Origin: Alicyclobacillus sendaiensis NBRC 100866
GTDB taxonomy: Bacteria > Bacillota > Bacilli > Alicyclobacillales > Alicyclobacillaceae
Reading direction: 5' to 3'
DNA: 64,000 bases
Assembly (NCBI RefSeq): GCF_001552675.1
Contig: NZ_BCRQ01000006.1
Location: forward strand, 1 to 64,000
Below, in pieces: positions 34,423-45,265 of this stretch; position 1 is the stretch's first letter; every line of letters starts with the position of its first letter. The notes beneath the pieces are model-generated. The model was not told the DNA's origin and did not search any database. It saw only the letters and a list, made by a program, of their open reading frames with translations. A program made the position numbers and the translations under genes.

Positions 34423-34445
34423 GGCCCGGCGAGACAGGCCGGGCC
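34423..34445 (+). other. Hairpin in the 300-bp leader region of coaA
   Basis: The 34197-34500 gap has no gene that I can support. It contains a -10-like TATACT (34411-34416) and, just after, an 8-bp stem GGCCCGGC/GCCGGGCC with a 7-base loop (34423-34445). This would lie in the coaA leader about 55 bases before the ATG. It is not a known riboswitch as far as I can tell. No T run follows, so it may be a stability or attenuation element. Confidence 0.4.
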
Positions 34446-34500
34446 TTATGCGTTCATGACGGACTCATCCATCCGCTTCGAGACAGATTGCGGGGGGCGA

Positions 34501-35463
34501 ATGATGCAGAATCACGCACAGGTGAACGAGCGCTTTTCTCCCTTTTTGACGCTGTCGCGCGAGGAGTGGAGCCGGCTCCGGGACTCCACGCCGCTTCTTC
34601 TCTCCGAGGACGATCTCGCCCAGCTTCACGGCTTGAACGAGCCCGTGTCCCTGGAAGAGGTGGAGGAGGTCTATCTGCCACTCTCCAGGCTTCTCAATCT
34701 GTACGTCGCCGCCACGCAGAACCTGTACGAGGCCACGCACGCCTTCTTGGGCCATCAGTCGCGCAAGGTCCCGTACATCATTGGCATTGCGGGCAGCGTT
34801 GCCGTCGGCAAGAGCACGACGGCCCGCATCATCCAAGCGCTCTTGTCGCGCTGGCCCAACCATCCGAAGGTCGATCTCGTCACCACCGATGGCTTTCTCT
34901 ACCCAAACGCTGAACTCGAGCGGCGAGGCTTGATGCAGAGAAAGGGCTTTCCAGAGAGCTACGACACGCGCCGGTTGATTCGGTTTTTGGCCGACATCAA
35001 ATCCGGCAAACCGCGCGTCGAGGCCCCCGTGTACTCGCACATTGAATACGACATTGTGCGCGGGGAGCGCATCGTGGTGGAGCAGCCCGACATCCTCATC
35101 CTCGAGGGCTTGAACGTGCTTCAGACGCGCATGGCTTCGAGCGGACGCCCGATGACTATTTTTGTCTCTGACTTCTTTGATTTCTCCATCTACGTGGATG
35201 CGCCGGAAGACCTCATCCGCGGCTGGTACATCGATCGGTTTTTGAAGTTGCGGGAGACGGCGTTCCGCGATCCGAAGTCGTACTTTCGCCGCTACGCGGA
35301 TTTGTCCGACGAGGAAGCCGTGGCGACGGCGCTGCGCATCTGGGAGGAGATCAACGCAAAAAATTTGCGAGAAAACATCGCACCGACCAAATCCCGGGCC
35401 GACCTCATCCTGGCGAAAGGCGCGCATCACCGCGTACAGGAGGTCCATCTGCGCAAGATATGA
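34501..35463 (+). CDS. coaA: Pantothenate kinase, type I
   Basis: Phosphorylates pantothenate, the first and controlling step of coenzyme A synthesis. The 320-residue product is of the bacterial CoaA type: the opening [20 protein letters not shown], the P-loop [15 protein letters not shown] (about residues 96-110), [25 protein letters not shown], and the Tyr-rich [11 protein letters not shown] and [10 protein letters not shown] blocks. CoaA of this type is normally feedback-inhibited by CoA. Two ATGs follow a GGGGGGCGA box; I use the first. It is monocistronic as far as seen. Confidence 0.95.
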   Translation: MMQNHAQVNERFSPFLTLSREEWSRLRDSTPLLLSEDDLAQLHGLNEPVSLEEVEEVYLPLSRLLNLYVAATQNLYEATHAFLGHQSRKVPYIIGIAGSVAVGKSTTARIIQALLSRWPNHPKVDLVTTDGFLYPNAELERRGLMQRKGFPESYDTRRLIRFLADIKSGKPRVEAPVYSHIEYDIVRGERIVVEQPDILILEGLNVLQTRMASSGRPMTIFVSDFFDFSIYVDAPEDLIRGWYIDRFLKLRETAFRDPKSYFRRYADLSDEEAVATALRIWEEINAKNLRENIAPTKSRADLILAKGAHHRVQEVHLRKI

Positions 35464-35511
35464 ACGAGCCAGGGCGCACGGCACCTGGACTGCCAATTCC
35501 CCCGGGACGCA

Positions 35512-35540
35512 TTGCGCCTGTGCTGCAAACGCGCTACACT
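35512..35540 (+). promoter_or_regulatory. cggR-gapA promoter
   Basis: TTGCGC (35512-35517) and TACACT (35535-35540) have a 17-bp spacer. The start of transcription would fall right before the GGGAC repeats of the CggR operator, the position found in Bacillus. Confidence 0.7.
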
Positions 35541-35548
35541 GAAAGTGA

Positions 35549-35587
35549 TGGGACGGTATGAGGAACCCTCGGGACGGAAACTGTCCC
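35549..35587 (+). promoter_or_regulatory. CggR operator
   Basis: CGGGAC-N6-TGTC at 35570-35585 matches the known CggR half-operator exactly. A second weaker copy, TGGGAC, starts 21 bp upstream at 35549, close to the 20-bp direct-repeat period of the Bacillus operator. A third CGGGAC lies at 35503-35508 ahead of the -35. GGGAC/GTCCC also makes a small palindrome here. Confidence 0.7.
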
Positions 35588-35654
35588 TTAGGATCCTCCC
35601 CGACGATAGGCGTTGTGGCGACACGACCGACCAGTGACGATGAGGAGAAGAGGC

Positions 35655-37710
<2,056 letters not shown>

Positions 37711-37725
37711 CGTTGGCGAACCAGG

Positions 37726-37774
37726 AGCCCGCGCCCACCGTGCCCGATGGCACTGGCGGCGCGGGCTGTTTCTT
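37726..37774 (+). terminator. Terminator after gapA
   Basis: AGCCCGCGCC (37726-37735) pairs with GGCGCGGGCT (37758-37767), followed by GTTTCTTT. The loop is long (22 bases) and contains a small inner hairpin GTGCC/GGCAC. The remaining gap to exoA (37775-37950) shows no gene I can support beyond a 30-codon frame without a ribosome site. Confidence 0.8.
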
Positions 37775-37950
37775 TGCACGCGTTTGTGCCGGCGCCTTGA
37801 GGCGGGAGGGATTCCGACGCGCCTGACCGAACTTGATGGGGGAGGTGGCGATCTCGGCCGACGACCTGTCGTCTGGGCGAGATCCGGCATTGGCACAGGC
37901 GCTCGAACTTCTTGCGAGCGACGACTAAGCACCTGGTGAGGAGGACGACG

Positions 37951-38709
37951 TTGAGGCTTGTGTCGTGGAATGTCAATGGGCTTCGCGCCTGCGTGAACAA
38001 GGGTGCGTTTCTGCCGTATTTCGAGGCCGTCGGGGCGGACGTGTTTTGCGTGCAGGAGACGAAGCTCCAACAAGGGCAGATTGAGCTTCCGCTTGGCGAA
38101 GAATATCAGCAAATCTGGAACTATGCGGAGCGCAAAGGCTATTCGGGCACGGCCGCGTTCACGCGCATCCCGCCGCTTGACGTCCGCTACGGGTTGGGCG
38201 ACGGGATCGATCCAGAGGGGCGGGTCATCACGCTCGAATTCCCGTCCCTGTATGTGGTGACCGTGTACACACCAAACGCGAGGCGGGACCTGTCGCGCCT
38301 GCCATATCGCTTGGAGTGGGAGGACAGGTTTCGCGCGTATCTTTGTGCGCTGGATCGCGAGAAACCCGTGATCGCGTGCGGCGATTTTAACGTGGCGCAT
38401 CAGGAGATTGACATCAAAAACGCGAAATCGAATCGCGGCAACTCCGGATTCACCGATGAGGAGCGGGCTAAGATGACGGAGCTGCTTGCCGCGGGCTTCG
38501 TGGACACCTTTCGCGCGCTCCACCCAGACGTGACGGACAAATACACGTGGTGGTCCAACATGCCGGGTGTGCGAGAGCGGAATATCGGATGGCGAATTGA
38601 CTATTTCTTGGTCAGCCATCGCCTGCGGGATCGGATCCTCGAAGCCCGCATCGACGATCACGTCCTGGGGAGCGATCACTGTCCGGTGGTGCTGGAGGTG
38701 GAGGTCTAA
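37951..38709 (+). CDS. exoA: Exodeoxyribonuclease III / AP endonuclease
   Basis: Base-excision repair enzyme that cuts at abasic sites and trims 3' ends. The 252-residue product shows all endonuclease/exonuclease/phosphatase signatures: LVSWNVNGLRA at the start, QETKLQ with the metal Glu (about 33), YSGTAAFTR, the catalytic CGDFNVAH (about 143-150), RRDL-type DNA loop and the C-terminal GSDHCPVVLEV with the essential Asp-His. The start is the TTG at 37951 with GAGGAGG six bases upstream. The longer frame to 37912 has no such site. Monocistronic after the gapA terminator. Confidence 0.95.
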   Translation: MRLVSWNVNGLRACVNKGAFLPYFEAVGADVFCVQETKLQQGQIELPLGEEYQQIWNYAERKGYSGTAAFTRIPPLDVRYGLGDGIDPEGRVITLEFPSLYVVTVYTPNARRDLSRLPYRLEWEDRFRAYLCALDREKPVIACGDFNVAHQEIDIKNAKSNRGNSGFTDEERAKMTELLAAGFVDTFRALHPDVTDKYTWWSNMPGVRERNIGWRIDYFLVSHRLRDRILEARIDDHVLGSDHCPVVLEVEV

Positions 38710-38776
38710 CTCCGCGGGCTTGGCATGTGAGTTGTTACCTGCGAAGTGCCGGATCAGTGGGTGAGGGACTTTCCCC

Positions 38777-40033
38777 TCACCTCACAATCGTCTGCTCTCG
38801 GCTTGGCCCCACGCTGACGTACCGGATGCTGACCCCCACCTGTTCTTCGATAAACGCGACATACTGCCGCGCCGCGCTCGGCAAGTCGTCAAACGTTCGG
38901 CAGTCGGAAATGTCCTCCTGCCACCCTGGAAGGGCGTGATAGACGGGCTTCGCGCGCTCCATGTCGTACGCGGCCGGCGGCCAGTCGAGCCGATGGCCGT
39001 CCAGCTCGTAGGCGACGGCGACCTGGATCTCGTCAAGGCCCGACAGGACGTCAAGCTTCATGAGCGCGAGCTCCGTGTAGCCGTTGATCCAGGCGCCATA
39101 CCGCAACGCCGGGAGATCGAGCCAGCCACATCCACGCGGCCGCCCCGTGGTGGCGCCGTATTCGTGGCCGCGATCGCGCAAAAACGCGCCGTACTCGTCG
39201 TGCAACTCCGTCGGGAACGGGCCCTCGCCGACCGCCGTGGTGTACGCTTTGGTGATGCCCGTGATGCGCTCGATTTGGGTGGGCGGTACGCCCGCACCGC
39301 TGCACACGGCCCCCGCGATGGGGTTGGACGACGTGACGAACGGATACACGCCCCAGTCGAGATCGCGCATAATCCCGAGCTGCCCTTCGAACAGCACGTG
39401 CTTGTTCGCCTTGGCGGCCTCGTACAAAAGCGGCGTCGTGTCCGTGATGTACGGAAGCAGGACGTCGCGGGATGCGGCGATGGGCTCCCAGACGTCTTCC
39501 CAGGTGCCGTAGCGGTCGAGGCCGGGCAGGCGCCGGCATTTCGCCTCGAACGCCGCGCGCACGCGCTCCTCGAGGCGGGCGACGTCGCGCATTTCGCCCA
39601 TCTGGATCCCAAAGCGTCCGACTTTATCCTGATAGGCGGGGCCAATGCCCTGCAGTGTCGTACCGACTTTTTTCGATCTCGCCTCTTCTTCCCACTGGTC
39701 CTGCCAGATGTGATACGGCAGCACCATGTGCGCCCGGTCCGAGATGACAATGCGCCTCGTGTCGATCCCGGCCTCCGCGAGCGACGTGAGCTCCTCCACG
39801 AGTTTGGGCGGATTGACCACGACGCCAGCGCCAAGCACGCACAGCGTGTGCGGGTGAAAAATCCCCGAGGGCACGAGATGAAGCGCAAACTTTCCATACG
39901 TATTCACGATGGTGTGGCCCGCATTGCCGCCGCCCTGATACCGGACGACGATGTCCGCCTCTTCCGCCAGGTAATCGACCATTTTCCCCTTGCCTTCGTC
40001 GCCGTACTGAGCACCCACAACTGCATGAAACAT
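38777..40033 (-). CDS. purA: Adenylosuccinate synthetase
   Basis: Joins IMP and aspartate using GTP, the first step from IMP to AMP. The 418-residue product has the GTP/IMP loop GAQYGDEGKGKMVDYL (about residues 6-21), QGGGNAGHTIV, the ISDRAHMVLPYH block, LQGIGPAYQDK, LFEGQLGIM and TGRPRGCGWLD. The loop reads GAQYGDEG where most bacteria have GTQWGDEG, and the usual Gln-Gly-x-x-Leu-Asp reads EGQLGIMRDLD. The ATG at 40033 has GAGGAGGG eight bases upstream, and the promoter at 40061-40090 excludes the longer frame. It converges on exoA with 67 bases between. Confidence 0.95.
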   Translation of the reverse strand: MFHAVVGAQYGDEGKGKMVDYLAEEADIVVRYQGGGNAGHTIVNTYGKFALHLVPSGIFHPHTLCVLGAGVVVNPPKLVEELTSLAEAGIDTRRIVISDRAHMVLPYHIWQDQWEEEARSKKVGTTLQGIGPAYQDKVGRFGIQMGEMRDVARLEERVRAAFEAKCRRLPGLDRYGTWEDVWEPIAASRDVLLPYITDTTPLLYEAAKANKHVLFEGQLGIMRDLDWGVYPFVTSSNPIAGAVCSGAGVPPTQIERITGITKAYTTAVGEGPFPTELHDEYGAFLRDRGHEYGATTGRPRGCGWLDLPALRYGAWINGYTELALMKLDVLSGLDEIQVAVAYELDGHRLDWPPAAYDMERAKPVYHALPGWQEDISDCRTFDDLPSAARQYVAFIEEQVGVSIRYVSVGPSREQTIVR

Positions 40034-40060
40034 CGCGCGTTCCCTCCTCAACACAACTCC

Positions 40061-40090
40061 AGTGTACGACGCGCCTCTTCTATGTGTAAA
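40061..40090 (-). promoter_or_regulatory. purA promoter
   Basis: On the minus strand TTTACA (40090-40085) and TACACT (40066-40061) are spaced by 18 bp. This gives a leader of about 20 bases before the ribosome site. No PurR box or riboswitch is visible. Confidence 0.6.
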
Positions 40091-40094
40091 ATGA

Positions 40095-40108
40095 ATGATA
40101 TGTATCAT
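40095..40108. promoter_or_regulatory. Palindrome between purA and the LysR gene
   Basis: ATGATA-TG-TATCAT is a perfect 6-bp inverted repeat with a 2-base centre in an AT-rich patch, next to the purA -35 and 32 bases before the LysR start. It could be the LysR binding site or another operator. Confidence 0.4.
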
Positions 40109-40139
40109 TTTCATGCTCATCGTGTATGGAGTGATCACC

Positions 40140-41048
40140 ATGTTTGAATCCCTGCGGGCGCTGGTCACTGTGGTCTCGCTGGGGAGCGTGTCAGAGGCGG
40201 CCCGGGCGCTCCACGTGACGCAGCCCACGGTGACGCGCCAGATTCAACAACTGGAGCGCCACTTCGGGCAGGCGCTCTTTGATCGGAGCGGCAAACGGCT
40301 CGCGCTCACGCCCGCCGGCGAGCGCGTTCACGCGTACGCGCTTGAGGTGCTTCGGAAGCAGGAGGAGTTGGCCGAGTCGCTCCTCGAGATGTCGAATCCG
40401 GAGGCGGGATTGGTGCGCATGGGCGCGGGGCTCTCCCCGACGCTCTATCGCCTGCCTGCGATGGTCGCCCGCTACGCGTCGAAACATCCGCGCGTGCGCT
40501 TCCAGGTGGTGACGGGATCGTCCAAAGTGACGCTCGAGCGGCTCGCGTCGCGCACGGTCGATCTCGCCATTGTGACGACGCCTCCGGATGAGGAGGCGGG
40601 TGTCGAGCAGGTGGCGCTCTGGCGCGACGAGCTCGTCGCAGTCGCGCCGGCCTACCATGCGCTCGCGGGCAAGCGCGCGACCATTGTGGAGTTGGCCCAG
40701 TATCCGCTCGTGGTCATGCACGGCGAGTCGGGCCTGAGGAAGCAGATCGACGACCTCCTGCACGGCGCGGGGGTCGAGCGGCCTGCTCCGCCGGTGATGG
40801 AAACGGACAGTCTGGAAGCGATGAACCGTTTCGTGCAGGCGGGGCTGGGTGTCGCGGTGGTGCCTTGGCCGGCAGTGGCGGACGATGTGACCCAGGGCCG
40901 CCTGAAACTCGTCCATATCGTGGGTTGCGATCTCGGCCAGCGCACCGTGACGCTCGTCTGGCGCAAGGAATCGCACATCCCGGCGGCTGCGCGCGCATTC
41001 ATCGAGTGGCTCGCGTCGGCGGGAGCGGCGGCCACCGAATTGCGGTAA
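40140..41048 (+). CDS. LysR-family transcriptional regulator
   Basis: A 302-residue LTTR with the N-terminal winged helix (SLRALVTVVSLGSVSEAARALHVTQPTVTRQIQQLE-type block, residues 3-40) and a two-lobed effector domain (GLSPTLYRLPAMVARYA, VVTGSSKVTLERLASRTVDLAIV, AGLGVAVVPWPAV). The ATG at 40140 has GGAGTGATC just upstream; the longer frame would start inside the palindrome. It is 21 bases from a response regulator gene on the same strand, so LysR, two-component genes and the lipoate-ligase gene may form one operon. Effector unknown. Confidence 0.9.
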   Translation: MFESLRALVTVVSLGSVSEAARALHVTQPTVTRQIQQLERHFGQALFDRSGKRLALTPAGERVHAYALEVLRKQEELAESLLEMSNPEAGLVRMGAGLSPTLYRLPAMVARYASKHPRVRFQVVTGSSKVTLERLASRTVDLAIVTTPPDEEAGVEQVALWRDELVAVAPAYHALAGKRATIVELAQYPLVVMHGESGLRKQIDDLLHGAGVERPAPPVMETDSLEAMNRFVQAGLGVAVVPWPAVADDVTQGRLKLVHIVGCDLGQRTVTLVWRKESHIPAAARAFIEWLASAGAAATELR

Positions 41049-41069
41049 GATGAGGGCGGTGATCAAGCG

Positions 41070-41735
41070 ATGCGGGTCCTGATTGTCGAGGACGAGCCCG
41101 GGCTCGTGGAGTTTCTGCGCTTAGAATTGCAGTTGTCGGGCGTCGAGGTGGACGTCGCGATGGACGCCGAGACCGCGCTTGAGCGGGCGAGGTTGGAGCT
41201 GTACGACCTGTTGCTCGTCGACATCGTCCTGCCGGGCATGAGCGGTGTGGAGTTGTGCCGCGAGGTGCGCAGGTTTTCGAACGTCCCCATCATGATGCTG
41301 ACGGCGCGCGGCGCGGTGGCGGATCGCGTCGACGGCCTCGACGCGGGCGCGGACGACTACCTGGTCAAACCGTTTGCCATCGAGGAGCTTTGGGCGCGCA
41401 TCCGTGCCATCAGGCGCCGGTATGAGGTGAATGGCGCACCCTTTCGCTTTGGAGAGGCAACGGTGCACCTCGACGCGCACCGCGTGGTGTACCGCGGGCA
41501 GGAAGTCGATCTCACGGCGCGGGAGTATGACCTGTTGCTGTACCTGTTGCGCAACGTGAATCGAACGTGTTCCAGGCAGGAGCTGTTGGAGCGCGTATGG
41601 GGATTTCAGGCGCCTGGCGACACCAACGTGGTGGACGTGTACATCGGCTACTTGAGGCAGAAGTTGGATCCTGAGCGGCGATACATCAAGACGGTTCGCG
41701 GGCAGGGGTATCGGCTCGAGGTCGAGGAGACATGA
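41070..41735 (+). CDS. OmpR-family response regulator
   Basis: A 221-residue regulator. The receiver domain opens with VLIVEDEPG and has the phospho-acceptor Asp51 (LLVDIVLPGMSG), Thr in MLTARG and Lys in YLVKPF. The C-terminal winged helix of the OmpR/PhoB type ends with DVYIGYLRQKLD and IKTVRGQGYRLE. The stop overlaps the kinase start as ATGA. The partner is the kinase that follows. No target box can be named from this window. Confidence 0.95.
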   Translation: MRVLIVEDEPGLVEFLRLELQLSGVEVDVAMDAETALERARLELYDLLLVDIVLPGMSGVELCREVRRFSNVPIMMLTARGAVADRVDGLDAGADDYLVKPFAIEELWARIRAIRRRYEVNGAPFRFGEATVHLDAHRVVYRGQEVDLTAREYDLLLYLLRNVNRTCSRQELLERVWGFQAPGDTNVVDVYIGYLRQKLDPERRYIKTVRGQGYRLEVEET

Positions 41736-43207
41736 GGTTTGGGAATCGTGCGCTTCGGCGCAGCATCGAGGGGACCTTGCTCATCTGGAGCACGGTGTGG
41801 TGCGCGGTGGTGCTGCTTCTCTTCACGGCTGTGTTCATGGTGTCGTACGAGGCGACGAGCCTGGTCGGTCAAAAGCGCATCATGGAGCTCGAGATGGCGA
41901 CGCTTCTCGGGCAGGGGGCGGATCGGCTTGCCGAGGAGGCGGTCACCACGACGTGGGACCGATACTCCGCCGCGACAGACTCGGTCATTCGCCTCACCGA
42001 CGCCCAGGGGGACGTGTTGTTTCAGATCATGGGGCCGGTGTTCACGGCGGGGGTGGTGGACGACATCGCGGCGCGAGTGCCGATGCCTGCGCAGGGCCCG
42101 AACTTCACCAAACCTCACTGGAGTAATCCGTACGCGTGGCGGGACGCAAACGGGTATCACCGGGTGCTTGCGCTCACCGAAGGCGTGCGATTCGAAAACG
42201 GAAGCTACGGCCAGCTTTCTATCTTCGCCTTGCTCGATCCGATTCGCCAGGCGGGGCTGCACATGCTCGAGGTGTTCCTGGTCCTGGACGCGGCGGTCAT
42301 CGCCCTGTTCGCCGTCGGCATGCGCGTGCTCATCGAGCGGGGATTTCGCCCGCTCGCGCGGCTGATGGGGGGCATCCAGCAGGTGGAGTGGCGCAAGGCG
42401 GGCAGGCTCACCTTCCCGGATTTGCCGCCCGAGTTGATGCAGCTGCAGGAGTCGGTCAATCAGATGCTGGACCGCATCGACGTGGCGATGGACGAGCAGC
42501 GCCGGTTCGTGGCGGACGCGTCGCACGAGTTGCGCACGCCGCTCGCCATCATCGCGGGGCATGCTAACCTCCTGCGCCGATGGGGCAAGGATAATCCGCA
42601 CGTGTGGGAGCCCGCGGTGCGAAACATTGTGCTCGAGGTCGGGCGCCTGCAACGGCTGGTGGATGAACTCCTCGCTCTCTCGAACCTGGATCAGGTCGAC
42701 GAGTTGCCGGTGGGTGGCGGGATTGGGCAGGAGGAGATGGACGAGTTGTTTGCGCGGCTGCGCGATGACGCGCTCGTGCTGCGCCCGGATTTGGAGATTG
42801 AGGTGAGTGTCCATCTGACGCGCGGCGGGCGGGTCGCGATTCAGTCGGATCGGCTGCGGCAGGTGCTCGTGGGGCTCGTGGACAATGCCATGCGCCACAC
42901 GCCTGAGGGCGGTTGGATTCGGCTCATGGCTCGCGAGGAAGTCACTACCGCGCGCATCTCGGTATCCGACAACGGCGAGGGCATTCCGGAGGACGTGTTG
43001 CCGCACGTGTTCGAACGGTTTTATCGCGGGGAGGCCGCGCGCCGCGAGGGACAGGGCGCCGGGCTTGGCCTCGCCATTTCGAAACAGGTCATTGAACGGT
43101 ACGGAGGACAAATTTACGTGCGCAGCGCCGTCGGGAAGGGCACGACCGTCGTGATGGTCCTTCCGCTGGTCGGCCAGGAGCGCGCGCTGGGAGGCATAGA
43201 CACATGA
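41732..43207 (+). CDS. Membrane sensor histidine kinase
   Basis: A 491-residue kinase: membrane span about 15-38, an extracellular sensor of about 145 residues, a second span about 178-200, a HAMP linker, the dimerisation domain with His265 (ADASHELRTP), and the ATPase domain with N box DNAMRHTPEGG, G1 SDNGEGIPEDV and G2 GAGLGLAI. It resembles Bacillus-type kinases that sense envelope or ion stress; the signal is not known. The start overlaps the regulator stop. The stop overlaps the start of the lipoate-ligase gene. Confidence 0.94.
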   Translation: MRFGNRALRRSIEGTLLIWSTVWCAVVLLLFTAVFMVSYEATSLVGQKRIMELEMATLLGQGADRLAEEAVTTTWDRYSAATDSVIRLTDAQGDVLFQIMGPVFTAGVVDDIAARVPMPAQGPNFTKPHWSNPYAWRDANGYHRVLALTEGVRFENGSYGQLSIFALLDPIRQAGLHMLEVFLVLDAAVIALFAVGMRVLIERGFRPLARLMGGIQQVEWRKAGRLTFPDLPPELMQLQESVNQMLDRIDVAMDEQRRFVADASHELRTPLAIIAGHANLLRRWGKDNPHVWEPAVRNIVLEVGRLQRLVDELLALSNLDQVDELPVGGGIGQEEMDELFARLRDDALVLRPDLEIEVSVHLTRGGRVAIQSDRLRQVLVGLVDNAMRHTPEGGWIRLMAREEVTTARISVSDNGEGIPEDVLPHVFERFYRGEAARREGQGAGLGLAISKQVIERYGGQIYVRSAVGKGTTVVMVLPLVGQERALGGIDT

Positions 43208-43983
43208 CAGCATGGGATTCGCTGTGGCCGCCCGAGGTGGAGGTCTCGGTGGAGGAGGTGCCGGTTTCGCCGCTCGACAACATTCTGCTCGACGATCACC
43301 TGGGCCAGCAGGTGGCGCACCGAGAGCGGCTGCCCGTGGTGCGCGTGTGGCGCCATCTGCCCGTGACGGGCCTCGTGGTCAGTCGCCGAGACGTGGCCGG
43401 TTCGACTGGTCAGGCGGCGATGGCGCGCATGGCCGCCGAGGGGTGGCCGCTCTTCGTGCGCTCCACCGGCGGCACCGCCGTGCCGCACGGCGAAGGGATG
43501 CTCAATCTGTCGCTCATCTTCCCGCGCCAGGCCGAGGGCGCCACAACGGACAGGTACTATCGCATCCTCTGTCAGCCGCTCGTCGAGTGGCTTCAGGCGC
43601 TCGGGCTCGAGGCCGAGATGACGGACGTCCCCGGGGCCTACTGCGACGGGAACTACAACGTCGCCGTTGGCGGGCGGAAGGTCGTGGGCACGGCACAGGC
43701 GTGGCGCGGCGGCTTGGCTGGCATGGCGTCCCGCCACCCTGGCTATGTGCTCGCGCACGGCTGCATCAGCGTTTCGCCCGATCTCGACGCCGCCATCGCC
43801 GCCATGCAGAGGTTCTACCACTACGCCGGGCGAGACGACGTGCGGATTGAGCGCGAGAAGGCGACGACGCTCGCCGAGGCGTCGCGCGAGCCCTGGACGA
43901 GCGCCGAGGCCAAGGTCTCCTTGCTGGAGTTTTTCCTGAGGCGCCTGCCGGAGGTGGGCGTCACGCCTCGCTTTTCGCCGTGA
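43204..43983 (+). CDS. LplA/LipM/LipL-family lipoyl or octanoyl transferase
   Basis: A 259-residue protein of the biotin/lipoate ligase-transferase fold. Family blocks are PLDNILLDDHLG, the substrate loop RSTGGTAVPHGEGMLNLSL (the RRxGGGxVxHDxG counterpart), and GNYNVAVGGRKVVGTAQAWR, with the catalytic-type Lys in GGRKVVGTAQ. A Cys just ahead (GAYCDGNY) is where amidotransferases of the LipM/LipL type keep their acyl-thioester Cys, so an octanoyl or lipoyl transfer role is as likely as ATP-dependent ligation. It overlaps the kinase stop upstream by four bases and the tail of the opposing kinase by 23. Confidence 0.82.
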   Translation: MTAWDSLWPPEVEVSVEEVPVSPLDNILLDDHLGQQVAHRERLPVVRVWRHLPVTGLVVSRRDVAGSTGQAAMARMAAEGWPLFVRSTGGTAVPHGEGMLNLSLIFPRQAEGATTDRYYRILCQPLVEWLQALGLEAEMTDVPGAYCDGNYNVAVGGRKVVGTAQAWRGGLAGMASRHPGYVLAHGCISVSPDLDAAIAAMQRFYHYAGRDDVRIEREKATTLAEASREPWTSAEAKVSLLEFFLRRLPEVGVTPRFSP

Positions 43984-45250
43984 CGTCGCCCTCGTCCCAT
44001 CCGGCGGCGCGCTTGGGCGAAAGTGGCAGTTCCACCCGCACGGTGGTCCCCTTACCAATGCCCTCGCTCGCGATGGAAATTCGGCCGCCGTGCGCCTCCA
44101 CAATCCACTTGGCGATGGACAGCCCGAGCCCCGTCCCTTTCGCCTCTCCATGGCGCGATCGCGCCGTGTCCACGGTGTAGAACCGGTCGAAGACGCGCTC
44201 CAAATGCTCCTTCGCGATGCCGATGCCTGTGTCTCGAACCGACAGGACGGCCTGATTCCGGCTTCTCGTCGCCGCAATTTCGACCTTGCCGCCGGCATCG
44301 GTGAACTTCATGGCGTTGTCGATGAGGATGACCAGGAGCTGGTGCAGGCGGTCGCGATCGCCCAGCACGACGAGCCCGTCTTCCGCGCGCACGCTGAGCT
44401 CGATGCCGCGCATCTCCGCGATGGTCTCGTAGAGATCATGGATGCGCTCGAGCAAGTCGCCGAGCGCCACGGGGCGGCGCTCGATGGGCATGCGCTCGGA
44501 GTCGGATCGCGCCAAGGTGAGCAAATCCTGCACGAGTTTGGCCAGCCTGCGCGCCTCGCCGTGCGCGTTGTTCAGCCACTCCAAATTTTCCTCGACGGTT
44601 TGGTCGGTGTGTTCCATCACAATGCCGAGGTTGGACTGGATGACGGCAAGCGGCGTCCTCAGCTCGTGCGAGGCGTCGGCGACAAATTCGAGCTGGCGCT
44701 GAAACGCGCGGCGAATGGGTTGAAGCATGCGTTCCGACAGAATGAAGCCGACGAGCGTCGCTCCGCAGATGCCAAACAGGCCCACGATCACGATGACGGA
44801 GCGCAGGTCGCTCATGGCCCGCACGGTCTGCGTGTCGTCAAGCACGGTGGCCACGTAGGCCGGCTCGCCGGAGCCAGCTGCGATGGGCAAGTCGAACACG
44901 CGGTAGTGCTCGCCCTGGTACGTGAAGTTGAAAAACGTCGGCCCGTCCATGGGCCGGTTCAGGCGATTTTCCAGCGCGCTCGCGAGGTCAGGGTCCGCAA
45001 TCGAGGTGTAGATGCCGTTGTCGGCCAGCACGAAGCTGATCTCGGGCGATCCGGTCGAGGCAAAGCTCGGAATGCCCGTCAGGACGGCTGTATTCGCCAC
45101 GCGGTAGGCGGCCTGGCGCAGGTTGAAGTCGATGCTTCGCATCACAAACCCTCGAATGATCCCGTAGAGCGCGAGCGACGTGATGCTGTACAGGATCACC
45201 AAGAGGACGACGGTCAAGAGGGTCAGCCGGAGGCTCAGTCGCTTAAACAA
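43961..45250 (-). CDS. Membrane sensor histidine kinase next to opp
   Basis: A 429-residue kinase with spans at about 10-32 and 150-172, an extracellular sensor of about 115 residues, His195 in ADASHELRTP, N box LIDNAMKFTDAGG, G1 VRDTGIGI and G2 GTGLGLSI. There is almost no HAMP spacer between the second span and the His helix, as in CssS/ArlS-like small sensors. It follows its response regulator by 15 bases. Because the pair is divergent from the oligopeptide operon and a shared sequence motif lies there, peptide uptake control is inferred. Confidence 0.94.
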   Translation of the reverse strand: MFKRLSLRLTLLTVVLLVILYSITSLALYGIIRGFVMRSIDFNLRQAAYRVANTAVLTGIPSFASTGSPEISFVLADNGIYTSIADPDLASALENRLNRPMDGPTFFNFTYQGEHYRVFDLPIAAGSGEPAYVATVLDDTQTVRAMSDLRSVIVIVGLFGICGATLVGFILSERMLQPIRRAFQRQLEFVADASHELRTPLAVIQSNLGIVMEHTDQTVEENLEWLNNAHGEARRLAKLVQDLLTLARSDSERMPIERRPVALGDLLERIHDLYETIAEMRGIELSVRAEDGLVVLGDRDRLHQLLVILIDNAMKFTDAGGKVEIAATRSRNQAVLSVRDTGIGIAKEHLERVFDRFYTVDTARSRHGEAKGTGLGLSIAKWIVEAHGGRISIASEGIGKGTTVRVELPLSPKRAAGWDEGDVTAKSEA

Positions 45251-45265
45251 GCCGCACGTCCCTTC

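Noticed and set aside
34197-34500. Possible riboswitch or T-box ahead of coaA
   Set aside because: I found small hairpins but no T-box sequence, no conserved riboswitch core and no anti-terminator/terminator pair.
34341-34913. 190-codon frame over the start of coaA
   Set aside because: It overlaps the recognised coaA frame out of phase and encodes a low-quality Arg/Ser/Gly-rich product.
37834-37926. 30-codon frame between gapA and exoA
   Set aside because: The composition looks protein-like, but there is no ribosome site at a usable distance, and no promoter or terminator. It may be a remnant at most.
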